A stretch of 64,000 nucleotides of DNA from Pisaster brevispinus (lineage: Eukaryota; Echinodermata; Asteroidea; Forcipulatida; Asteriidae), in NCBI GenBank assembly GCA_023634235.1, contig JAMKCF010000008.1, positions 18,003,058-18,067,057 of the forward strand. The letters run 5' to 3'. Both the position numbers and the translations under genes were made by a program. A model generated the notes under the pieces. It ran no database searches. It saw only the letters and a program-made list of their open reading frames with translations, and had not been told where the DNA came from. Of the stretch, positions 22,101 to 28,560 are shown in pieces. The stretch's first letter is position 1. The number at the start of each line of letters is the position of its first letter.

Positions 22101-24813
22101 CAAAGTCTAACAAATGTATCTAAATATTGGCATGAACCAAGAAACACTGTGGGCTCCCCATTACAGGGACACGTTGCCTTCGGATCGGGCACTTTAGGCT
22201 ATAAACGCGTTTTGTTTTGTGAAATGAAAATGGTTGGAAATATGTTTTCAAAGTAAACTGTAATGATTCACACGATCCCTCAAATTTTGGTTCCGCAAAA
22301 TGGCAAACTTTGATATAATTCAAGAAGTAAAAGGAAAATCACACATTTTCGAAGTACATTTGTGTGGATCATTATAATTCTTCTTTTAAAACATCTTTCC
22401 AACCATATTCATTTCTTAACAAAACGTTTTATATAGCCCAAAGCGCCAAATCCGAAGGAAACAATGTCATAATCGTCTGCAATGGAATCACCTTTTATTT
22501 CAAGATACCATTTATTCTAACAAGGTGGTGAGACAGATATGAAGAAGGCCTTTCAAATCGCCAGACGACTTGTCCTTGTGCATTCACGAAAGAAGGCTCA
22601 CAAGGTTCTTTTCTTGCTCACTGATGGGTTGTATACCGGCAAATCACCCGTACACATCGCCAAGGCATTGCGTCAGGAGGGAGTGGAGGTAAATATCACT
22701 TTATAAAAGGTAGAATTCCCAAGCGTCGCTATGTGATGTTTCATTGCATAGCTGATGCGGTCAGACCCGGCCCCTGATTGTGCTTAACCTAGATAGGAAA
22801 TGTTTTCATTGGGACAAGGATTAAAAGCAGAAGAGTGAGGAAATGCAGAGAATGATTCAGCAAAGCGTAGCTGCGTGCCCAAGCGTTGGTTGGCAGCAAG
22901 TGAGGAATAATTCCGAGGGGCTGAGAAACACAAAACAAGGCGTATAAAGAAAGAAAAACACTGCGAGACTACCCGTGACTCAAAGCAAAGACGTGAGGTA
23001 GACGACAAAAATAAGGCAACAGTTTATAAAACAGGTCAGACGATAAAGTGATGGTGGACTGGTGATCAGGTGTTGATGCAAACGTCTTGACAAACAAACT
23101 ATTACGATGGAAGTTTAGTATCACACTTAAATGACGTCATGTAGACCATACACTGTTCTGCAAACTACTGTGGGTCTACTATTGATCTAAAAGTGCAGGT
23201 CAGAGATATTGGAGCAAGCGAAATATAAATCGGAAAATAGAGAAAAGGATCAAAGAGATTGAATTGGGAAGGCCGGGCACGAACGCCGGGGTCGGGCAGA
23301 TCATCAAAGAAGAGCATATCTGCCGATTCAGCTGAAAGCGAGGTACAATGCAGAGCAGAGTTGCAAGTTTGTAGAATGCAGATCAAATCACCTTATTAGC
23401 TGGGGGAGCGGGGGGGGGGGGGGGGTCGTGTATGGTATTCTTGGGCCAAGGTAGCAAAATGCATAGCAGAGCGCAGGAGGTAAAGTCGTCAGGGCACTTC
23501 AGAGAACACAAAGTACATGGCAAAGAAGATAAAGGATAAACTATACATGTAACCCAATCATAAGAGCATTGGTAGTAACGACAATCTTCCGATCACGGAT
23601 CTTGAAGGTCTTTTCTTGATCCAGAATAATGAGAGCACCATACAGCTTTAATGCGCTCTGTGGTCTGTGACCCACTTAGAAGATTGTCCGATGACGGGTG
23701 GATGAAACCAGATCGTCTCCGAGGTACTTGCGTGAACTCTCCGTACTCCTTGAGAACAATTTAATCTGGATATCTGTGCCTAGCAAATACTAAAATGTAA
23801 ATTCTAAAAAACTTCAGTTGACTGCTAAGAGCATCTGAGGACTTTGCTGGAGCTATAAATGGAGTGACTATGACTCCTTTATGGTAAATATAAATACATG
23901 CCCATGAAAACAAGAAGAATGCGAAGGGGGTCCAGTGGTTAGACTGCAGGATTCTTTGATCTGCGCAATTCATAATCATATAGAACTTAAACCAATGTTT
24001 GTATGAGAGAGATTGGCTGCTGTCAGCTTGGCATTTATATCCCCTTGTGGGAGTTTGCCAAGTTCCCTTGTGGGGAAGATCATCTAAACAAACAAAAACA
24101 AAGAAACAAAGAAACACCCCAACAAACAAACAAACAAACACCCCATTAAATAACCCAACAAACAAACAAAAATACAAAAAAACAAACAAACAAACAAACA
24201 CCCCAACACCCCAACAAACAAACAAACAAACAAACAAAACAGTAAGGCCAGTTTGGGTAAAACATTATTTAAAAGATCTTTCTTCGAATCATGCTCAAAC
24301 AACTATTACGCACATTGTCACCTTGTTTACAAAATGAGTGACCTCACGTGTTCCAGTGCATTTCCTTGAAGGCAAGTTAACTGCTCATAATGGGACTCAT
24401 TAAACAATATTATAATTTCAACATAATATTGAGAAATATATAAGTAAGAGCTTAACAAGCTTTGAGGTAGGCCTTTTTCTTCGAAATATTAAAGGTTGAT
24501 ATACAACGATCAGAGAATTTTTATAATATGAACTTTATGTCTTACTCCATTGAGCTATGTACAAAATTGCCTTCAGAAAGTCTGGGCTGTGTAAACAGTG
24601 TAGTGTCGTAAACACCATGATCTAAACAGTCAACTATCCCATGACTTTATACAGTTGTTTACTACAGATGACCAATGTGTGGTGTTTTGGTTGCAGATGT
24701 ACGCCTTGACATTCAGCGAGCATTACAATGCTGATAACCTCAATGAGGTTGTTGATGACCCGTCTCGTATCAAGGTGGTGACGTCAGTCGATGACCTCCC
24801 TACCGTGTACTAA
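439..24813 (+). CDS. EGF-ShKT-vWA modular protein (spliced, 5' part missing)
   Basis: Whole visible coding span: 15 exons, 517 residues plus stop. Domain order by visible residue: EGF 1-33, ShKT 34-72, linker 73-82, EGF 83-114, ShKT 115-148, linker 149-158, EGF 159-191, ShKT 192-235, linker plus EGF 236-278, ShKT 279-317, linker 318-328, vWA about 345-517. Each EGF and each ShKT has six cysteines. All introns are phase 1 except the last (phase 0), so modules can be duplicated without frame loss. EGF, ShKT and vWA domains are typical of secreted or cell-surface proteins; the vWA MIDAS is intact (D357, S359, S361, T428, D458), so a divalent-cation-dependent adhesion role is inferred. No transmembrane segment follows the vWA. 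The signal peptide and start lie left of the window. I do not recognise a named orthologue; ShKT domains occur in matrix proteins and peptidases as well as toxins, and nothing here indicates a toxin. Confidence 0.85.
541..1575 (+). other. intron 1
   Basis: Joins the first visible EGF to the first ShKT. It contains a short run of TATTGAGTATTGAGTAATGAGTATT-like near-repeats at about 750-800 and nothing else I can name. Confidence 0.7.
1576..1692 (+). CDS. exon 2: ShKT domain
   Basis: Acceptor CCAAAG, donor GTAAGA; phase 1-1, 39 codons. It begins KCLDARGEQAC and ends NCAATCNFC, with six cysteines in the ShKT spacing (C..C..C..C-x3-C-x2-C). It follows the EGF exon directly. The next recognisable exon is 6.25 kb downstream, by far the longest intron in this gene. 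Confidence 0.85.
1888..1965. repeat. perfect 78-bp palindrome inside a larger foldback
   Basis: Two 39-bp arms meet with no spacer at 1926/1927 (centre GGTGCACC) and match base for base out to 1888 and 1965. Beyond a short unmatched interval the homology resumes: CAAGTGAG-TTTGCGG at about 1852-1868 is inverted at about 2006-2022. The whole resembles a 170-bp foldback or MITE whose centre is a perfect hairpin. Confidence 0.85.
3954..4093. mobile_element. MITE-like element with imperfect inverted ends
   Basis: GATTTCACAAAG plus GCTAAGATT at the left is inverted at the right (AATCTTATAGC then CTTTGTGAAATC). About 140 bp with no coding capacity. The ends resemble the 'TTTCATAGAGCTGCTAAG' ends of the larger MITE family in this window. 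No clear target duplication is visible. Confidence 0.5.
7946..7975 (+). CDS. exon 3: 30-nt linker micro-exon
   Basis: Acceptor TTTTGACAG, donor GTAAGT; phase 1-1, exactly 30 nt. Read through the flanking split codons it encodes EKYGPGSEGF. The same peptide type recurs at 10550-10579 and fused to the EGF exon at 13694, always immediately before an EGF domain, which supports it as a real inter-domain linker. Confidence 0.8.
8193..8346 (+). repeat. perfect 77-bp tandem duplication of a 3' splice site
   Basis: Bases 8193-8269 and 8270-8346 are identical. The unit contains a pyrimidine tract (TTTTCTTCTCTTTTTG) and ends in AAACAG, which in the second copy is the acceptor of the EGF exon at 8347. 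The first copy therefore carries a complete decoy acceptor at 8268-8269. Confidence 0.95.
8347..8442 (+). CDS. exon 4: EGF-like domain
   Basis: Acceptor AAAACAG, donor GTAGGA; phase 1-1, 32 codons. It encodes VCDLRCSEPGGTL and then QCACQCASGWQGHLC, a six-cysteine EGF-like module. The 77 bases ending at its acceptor are an exact repeat of the 77 bases before them, so an identical decoy acceptor sits at 8268-8269. Confidence 0.88.
8854..8955 (+). CDS. exon 5: ShKT domain
   Basis: Acceptor CAACTCAG, donor GTGAGA; phase 1-1, 34 codons. It runs EMCVDESDKC to ICPAMCGSC with six cysteines in ShKT order. It is 411 bases after the preceding EGF exon, forming the second EGF-ShKT pair. Confidence 0.87.
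9024..9960. repeat. degenerate repeat motif, scattered
   Basis: Diverged copies of a motif reading roughly CGACACANTGGGTTAGACA occur at about 9024, 9550, 9600, 9640 and 9890-9945. They look like remnants of an old tandem array within intron 5. Confidence 0.4.
10114..10379. repeat. 30-bp minisatellite, about 9 units
   Basis: The unit starts TCGAAGTAACAGAAAG and ends TTTTGCTTCAG; most copies are 30 bp and some 28-29 bp. Copies are nearly identical, so the array is young. It lies in intron 5, 170 bp upstream of the micro-exon at 10550. Confidence 0.92.
10550..10579 (+). CDS. exon 6: 30-nt linker micro-exon with a cysteine
   Basis: Strong pyrimidine tract and TTTCCACAG acceptor, donor GTAAGT; phase 1-1, 30 nt. 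It encodes EKFCPGSPGF, matching the micro-exon at 7946. Here the fourth position is Cys, which would be unpaired unless it bonds with another module or another chain. Confidence 0.82.
11067..11165 (+). CDS. exon 7: EGF-like domain
   Basis: Acceptor TTTCTTTAG, donor GTAAGG; phase 1-1, 33 codons. It encodes VCRLDCVNGGTL then ECRCACAKGWEGEQC, the third EGF-like module, with six cysteines. The split codon at its 3' end uses A instead of the G used at all the other phase-1 joins, giving Ile after the join. Confidence 0.88.
11827..11865. repeat. (ATT)n microsatellite
   Basis: A run of ATT triplets with one ACT interruption, within intron 7. Confidence 0.9.
12774..12905 (+). CDS. exon 8: long ShKT domain
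   Basis: Acceptor TTGTTTCTAG, donor GTAAGC; phase 1-1, 44 codons. It runs VCQNHYELC to DKCHLLCGRC with six cysteines. The loop between cysteines 2 and 3 is longer than in the sister domains (EADPDHPNRGSYTKLQ), making this the longest ShKT module of the gene. Confidence 0.86.
13229..13275. repeat. oligo(C)-oligo(A) junction
   Basis: About a dozen C followed directly by more than 25 A. The same C-then-A arrangement recurs elsewhere in the window. Confidence 0.9.
13694..13822 (+). CDS. exon 9: linker fused to EGF-like domain
   Basis: Acceptor GCTCAG, donor GTAAGC; phase 1-1, 43 codons. It starts with EKFGPGSPGF, the peptide that is a separate micro-exon in the two earlier modules, and continues directly into ECTLTCENDG and CYCTCQEGWEGTRC. 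The linker and EGF are therefore one exon here but two exons in the earlier modules. Confidence 0.88.
14184..14540 (+). repeat. 40-bp minisatellite ending at an exon's 3' splice site
   Basis: Units of 40 bp at 14271, 14311, 14351 and 14391 (TCGATACTTTGTGTCAATGT, then CGATCACAGATGTTTAAG), with more diverged units to each side, about eight in all. The last, diverged unit runs into AATCACAG/ATGC, the acceptor and first bases of the ShKT exon at 14540. Confidence 0.85.
14540..14656 (+). CDS. exon 10: ShKT domain
   Basis: Acceptor AATCACAG, donor GTAAGA; phase 1-1, 39 codons. It runs DACVDKRAGGC to NCANTCGVC with six cysteines. Its acceptor lies in register at the end of an intronic 40-bp minisatellite whose units carry the same CACAG/ATG sequence. 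Confidence 0.87.
14657..16695 (+). other. intron 10
   Basis: Non-coding. It contains an (AAT)n run at about 16422-16446 and, near its 3' end, an oligo(C)-oligo(A) junction followed by (GAA)n and (CAA)n at 16543-16608. No inserted gene is visible. Confidence 0.6.
16543..16608. repeat. compound simple repeat (C)n(A)n(GAA)n(CAA)n
   Basis: Oligo(C) then oligo(A), then GAA and CAA triplets, about 90 bp upstream of the micro-exon at 16696. Confidence 0.9.
16696..16728 (+). CDS. exon 11: 33-nt linker micro-exon
   Basis: Pyrimidine-rich tract and TGCTGTAG acceptor, donor GTATGT; phase 1-1, 33 nt. Through the split codon it encodes AGEKDFGEFFI. It joins the last ShKT to the vWA exon in frame. The peptide is less like the EK-GPGS-GF linkers, so this exon is supported mainly by splice sites and phase; skipping it would also keep the frame. 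Confidence 0.6.
   Translation: MERRTLENSL
16729..18296 (+). other. intron 11
   Basis: Non-coding, with the G-rich repeat at 17513-17712 as the main structure. A short set of near-repeats reading roughly 'aaggaagtgaact / aaggaagcgaact / aagaaagtggact' lies at about 16980-17060. Confidence 0.6.
17513..17712 (+). repeat. G-rich minisatellite
   Basis: About 200 bp made almost only of G and T on the + strand, with runs of three to five G every few bases. A unit of roughly 40 bp (GGGGTGTGGTGGGGTTTGG and following) is present twice in tandem near 17531-17620, with shorter GGTGTTGGATGG units after it. The coding-strand RNA of this intron would be strongly G-quadruplex-prone. Confidence 0.9.
18297..18389 (+). 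CDS. exon 12: linker and first strand of vWA domain
   Basis: Acceptor CCTTATAAG after a T-rich tract, donor GTAACG; phase 1-1, 31 codons. An acidic, Pro-containing linker leads into GIEVTFLVDCSG, the first beta strand and start of the MIDAS motif (Asp-x-Ser-x-Ser). The motif is completed by the next exon after splicing. Confidence 0.85.
19041..19107. repeat. oligo(C) and oligo(A) tracts
   Basis: Oligo(C), a short mixed spacer, then about 30 A. Another instance of the C-then-A arrangement. Confidence 0.85.
19350..19589 (+). mobile_element. 240-bp palindromic MITE, Harbinger-like
   Basis: Long near-perfect terminal inverted repeats starting GGCCCAATT and including AGAGCTGCTAAGCACAAA, flanked by CAG at 19347-19349 and 19590-19592. 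A second 240-bp copy lies at 56835-57074 in the opposite orientation. The 3-bp CWG target duplication and GGC/GGGC-type ends fit PIF/Harbinger non-autonomous elements. No coding capacity. Confidence 0.85.
20030..20295 (-). mobile_element. tRNA-derived SINE, reverse orientation
   Basis: On the - strand it reads a tRNA-like head with an A-box-like TGGTAGAGCAGTC (from 20288) and a canonical B box GGTTCGAATCC (20225-20215). The body then shares with 39127-39375 the phrases 'cacttgtgtccttga', 'cctgtgagggcagagatgg' and 'agcttggtgc'. It sits in intron 12. Confidence 0.85.
20582..20776 (+). CDS. exon 13: vWA domain, central part
   Basis: Acceptor ATATCTGACAG, donor GTATAA; phase 1-1, 65 codons. It begins SMKDNGDKN, completing the D-x-S-G-S metal-binding motif, and contains the hydrophobic strand IRVAFVTFGSGASVKL typical of the second vWA strand, ending LRSLDQVSYQG. 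Confidence 0.9.
22525..22688 (+). CDS. exon 14: vWA domain, MIDAS Thr and Asp loops
   Basis: Acceptor CTAACAAG, donor GTAAAT; starts phase 1, ends phase 0. It contains GGETDMKKAF, with the MIDAS threonine, and KVLFLLTDGLY, with the final MIDAS aspartate, so all the metal-ligand positions expected of a vWA I-type domain are present across exons 12-14. Confidence 0.9.
23405..23426. repeat. oligo(G) tract
   Basis: A near-uninterrupted run of G in intron 14. Confidence 0.9.
24085..24238. repeat. AAAC-rich microsatellite
   Basis: Repeats of CAAA/AAAC interrupted by CACCCC blocks. It follows a short doublet (CCCCTTGTGGGAGTTTGCCA and TCCCTTGTGGGG), so it may be the tail of an unidentified repeat that starts near 23990. 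Confidence 0.85.
24697..24813 (+). CDS. exon 15: end of vWA domain and stop
   Basis: Acceptor GGTTGCAG; phase 0. It encodes MYALTFSEHYNADNL and ends SVDDLPTVY followed by TAA at 24811-24813. Strand-helix endings of this kind (a position such as VxxVDDL) close many vWA domains, so the protein ends right after a complete domain. Confidence 0.9.
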   Translation: MYALTFSEHYNADNLNEVVDDPSRIKVVTSVDDLPTVY

Positions 24814-24937
24814 TGACGGCCGAGGGAGTCAACTAGTCGGAAGTTTAGCAAAGCATCACTGCACTTGGTTGCATTCATCAGTGATTTTATTTAAAATGTT
24901 AATTCATTCACAGTTTTCAAGAAACCTGTTGTTAGAA

Positions 24938-24943
24938 ATTAAA
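24938..24943 (+). promoter_or_regulatory. candidate poly(A) signal ATTAAA
   Basis: ATTAAA lies 125 bases after the stop codon of the EGF-ShKT-vWA gene and is followed about 40 bases later by a GT-rich stretch (AATGTTGTTGTTTGC). This is the common variant of the polyadenylation hexamer. Support is positional only. Confidence 0.35.
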
Positions 24944-25468
24944 TTTCAAAAGTTGTAAAACAATGAGCGCTCAATGTGGAATGTTGTTGTTTGCAAACCT
25001 TTTCAGATATTAATAGGCCTCTATGGTTTGAAAAGTTCTTGTATTTGTCAAAGACCAGAAAATGTTCCAGCAGACACAACCTTCTGGTTATTCTGGTTCG
25101 GTTGAAATACTGCTCAATCTCCACATATCGGGATGTACATGTAGCCGACTGAATGACATAAAGTGGGCCCCTCCCCCTTATGATAAGTCCCGTGTCCAAT
25201 GCTTGAGGTTTTCCATAACTATTGTTGGGGCTTGACGACTACCAATGTGGTAGCTTGTTCCTTTCGGCATTAATGATGATATTGGGAGGAAAGAGAAATG
25301 CAGCTGCAGCCTGTGGTCTAGTTCCAACCCTGTGCCTGTATACTTTCAGCGTGATTGACACTTTTACCACCTCGAATAGGTTTTAAGTGAGCGGCACAGT
25401 ACGAAATTATCCAATCGCAACATAAAGTCAACTACGCGTGTGTGACGCACGTTGGGGCATGCGTACAG

Positions 25469-25668
25469 GGCCCGATTACAGAGAGTTGAAAGCAGAAAAC
25501 ATCGCTTACCACTTCTCTGCTATACGCAAAAATGAGTAGGATGCCAGTCACAGATGGTAATATTCATGTGGAACGGTATTTCAGCTGGTATAACTTTATA
25601 TTGTTCAGCATAATTTTGTTTAGCAGAGCATACTGTTTTGTGCTTAAGCAGCTCTAAGAAAATGGGTC
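25469..25668. mobile_element. decayed Harbinger-like MITE
   Basis: Starts GGCCCGATTACAGAGAG after CAG (25466-25468) and ends TGCTTAAGCAGCTCTAAG then AAATGGGTC followed by CAT. It shares the interior GGATGCCAGTCACA with the copy at 51738. About 200 bp and more diverged than the other copies. Confidence 0.65.
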
Positions 25669-25823
25669 CATGGCACAGGAGAACACAAATTCACAGTCAG
25701 TGGGCGGAGCTTGCAGCGGTTTGTTCATTTTGACCAATCCTGTACAATCTGTTATCAGAGCATTATCATATTACCCAAAATCGTCATCAAACCCAAATTA
25801 ATGGTTATTCTTGCAGTAACTTA

Positions 25824-25962
25824 GGCCGTGTTCGAACTGGCGGCTACGGCTACGGTTCCGGCTGGATCACCGCGTTATTATGCGTTGAAGTATATGACGT
25901 TCTTAGCAACACCCTTAGCGACAGTCTTAGCCGCTGCCATAGCGGCCAATTCGGATGCGGCC
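25824..25962. mobile_element. 139-bp GC-rich MITE
   Basis: About 30-bp imperfect inverted ends: GGCCGTGTTCGAACTGGCGG at left against GGCCGCATCCGAATTGGCCG read from the right on the other strand. GC-rich in an AT-rich setting. The flanking trinucleotides TTA and TCA might be a diverged TWA-type target duplication. Confidence 0.7.
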
Positions 25963-28119
25963 TCAAAACGCGAATGGCGCACATTTCAACACACACATTT
26001 TGGCACAGCATAAACAGGCCAGCTTCAAGGTAAATTGTGTGCAGGAATGGTGACTTTGTCCAATCAGTTTTTTTATTAATATAACTGGGGCAGGAAAGAT
26101 CTAAAGATGCAATCTAAAGATGCAATCCAAATACTCTCTTAATACATAATTTGAATTCAATTTATTTTTCTGTTAAAAGTCAGCAGTCCAGTTTATCAAA
26201 ATACCAAGACGAAACTAGTTCTTGTAACTCTTGCGTGTACAACCAAACCACATGAATCTCTTGTACTGCAGTGAATGGTGGCCCTGTGAAAGAGTTCTTG
26301 TTTACGGTGGTAGGCTACCTACAATATTTATAAGAACGAGTTATTTATTGATTACCCTCATCCATGCAAAACTCCAAATGTCACTATTGAAACACTGTTC
26401 CTTAAGGTTTTTCTAGAAAGGCGAGAGGTAAGATCAACTATTGAGGATCACCTTGTCTTAGACAATGTTTGCTTATGGTTACGAAAACAGAATCATTTAG
26501 GTCCATACCCCGAGTGTACAATATAAATTGATGAGTCTTATAACAGTAATCCATACACGATGCTGGAAATTATCATATAGTTGATATTTGGATAGAATAA
26601 GGCAATAACACTTAGGAATTTTAAAGATAATCTTTGAATATATATATCCTTGATCCATTGAGTCAATATGTGCTGGAGATTGAAGAATTTGTGTCACTGA
26701 ACTGCGGCAGCAAGCTTATTTCTTGAACATATTACTAATCTAAAGAAACCAAAGATGGGTCAAGACAACAATTCTGGTTGGACTTTTGTATCAATTTCTT
26801 ATCATAACTCATCCGCCTGATCCGTTAAAATGTTGTTTACTTCATTCAAAATGAAAAGGTTGTATCGGTCAATCGGGAAAATCTTTCTGCTTTGAATTTC
26901 ACCTTCAAACAAGGAATGTTTCTCATAACAGACCAAGATACTTGTTCTGTTATCAAACTTATCGAACAAGAGTGGAGATTCAACTTCAAAAAGTCCCGTG
27001 AAAAAATATTGTAGCCATAATGTAGGAGAATTTATCCTGCTTATCCGTCGTCTTCAATTTCCTTTAAGACAGTAGTCGAGTAGAGAGTTTAAATAACGTT
27101 GCTCAAGACCCAAGATTATGTTTCACTCCTAAAGGATTGACATTTAGGCGATTCGCTTCACCAGAGTATCTGCTATCTTCCCCAGTGGTATCTCCATATC
27201 GGTTCCAATTTGTTCCAATTACTACTGATACTGTACAGGGCTTTCTTCATAAAAACTCTGCACCTGTTTTCAACAGAATTAACGTCCGAGAACGAACAGC
27301 AGGATACGGAACTATCTTGTTTACAATCAAAGTGACCATGCTCAATACGTTGATCCTACTTTACAGTTGCGAATGGTGTGTTTATGCACGAGTTAACTTT
27401 GGAAAGCGCCCTATATATAACCCCAAAACCTTCAAACTGTGACAAGAAAAAACCATGGTGAATAATAATATTATTGTGACGCAAATCTAGCTATATATAT
27501 CTGAGAAGTCTAGGTTGACTTGTAACTGAAAGACATGCCTATTGTTTCGTCCACAGCCATGACAGACTTGCAAACAAAGCTGTCTCCACTCGATACCTTT
27601 TTTGAAAATATACAATACAATGGAACACGTCCTTTTTTAGTGAAGGTTTGCTTCAAATTGAATTGAAGCTCCAATTTGAAGGACTTGTAAAGTCTACGAA
27701 TCTACAATCTATGGATTAGATCACGCTCTGTCATAATGGACTATTGTGGGGGTTAAGTTTGGAACTCTATTGTTTAGATTGTGTTTTAGAAAGTTATGTA
27801 CAATTGACAATATTCTGCGATGACCTTGTGACATTCAAAATGGGTAAAACGAGCAAAGAAGTCTAACCGAAACATTTGAACACAAATATCAGAAGAAGAA
27901 ATCAAAACAAAAACAGTTTTAAAATCCCATACAGTTGTACTAAATTACCCATTAACCAGCCTTTTAGTAATTTCATTCCATGTCATTTATTAATCCTGGT
28001 TGTGAAGCCAAGAACTCTCGCAGAAGCGAACTTAATCAATATACTATAGCCAAGATCCTCAAGTAGAGAAGACAAAAAGGAAGTTTCAATTTTAGATGTT
28101 GGAGAAAAACCCCAGAGAA

Positions 28120-28245
28120 TTATTTCTGGAAAAAACCCACGCAACCAGGTAGGGACTGAACACCCATTCCTAGTTTCCAACGCAAAATTCGAACCGGGGT
28201 CGTGTAAGGCGAGGAAAGATACCACTACGCCAACTCGACCTTCCC
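28120..28245 (-). mobile_element. tRNA-derived SINE head, reverse orientation
   Basis: On the - strand an A-box-like TTGGCGTAGTGGTATC (from about 28236) and a B-box-like GGTTCGAAT (28195-28187) are spaced as in a tRNA gene, followed by GTTCAGTCCCTACCTGG. The sequence does not match the SINE pair at 20030 and 39127, so it is a different family. Confidence 0.55.
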
Positions 28246-28359
28246 CAAATCTATACGTCCAAACGCTGTTTTCCAATCATTAAGACAACATCGGCGATTA
28301 TAATAATAAGTGAAGAAACTATTGTTTAAGACAAATATATGTTTAATATGCAACTTTCA

Positions 28360-28560
28360 AAATCTATTTTATTTAAATATATTTAATTTTATTTAATTTG
28401 TATTGATTTATTGATTTATTGATTTATTTTATTTCTTTAATTTATTGAATTTTTAACACTATTTTTATTATAACTATTATTATTTGTAAATTATAATTAT
28501 AATTGTTTATTACTTTTATCATTTTTTTATATTATTTTATTTACTTATTTGTAAATTGTT
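28360..28560. repeat. AT-only low-complexity region
   Basis: Two hundred bases of almost pure A/T with TTTATTTAATT-like near-repeats. Confidence 0.8.

Larger units (their letters stand above)
20777..24696 (+). other. introns 13 and 14 (flanking exon 14)
   Basis: 20777-22524 shows a 31-bp tandem doublet near 21325-21382 (AAACGGGTGAA...AATAACAC) and otherwise nothing nameable. 22689-24696 holds an oligo(G) run at 23405-23426, an unidentified stretch at 22790-23400, and an AAAC-rich repeat at 24085-24238. Confidence 0.55.

Noticed and set aside
24085..24238. CRISPR-like array because of regular spacing of CACCCC blocks
   Set aside because: The spacers are themselves AAAC repeats; it is a eukaryotic microsatellite.
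25828..26013. Ala-rich open frame of 61 codons
   Set aside because: It coincides with the GC-rich inverted-repeat element at 25824-25962, which explains its composition.
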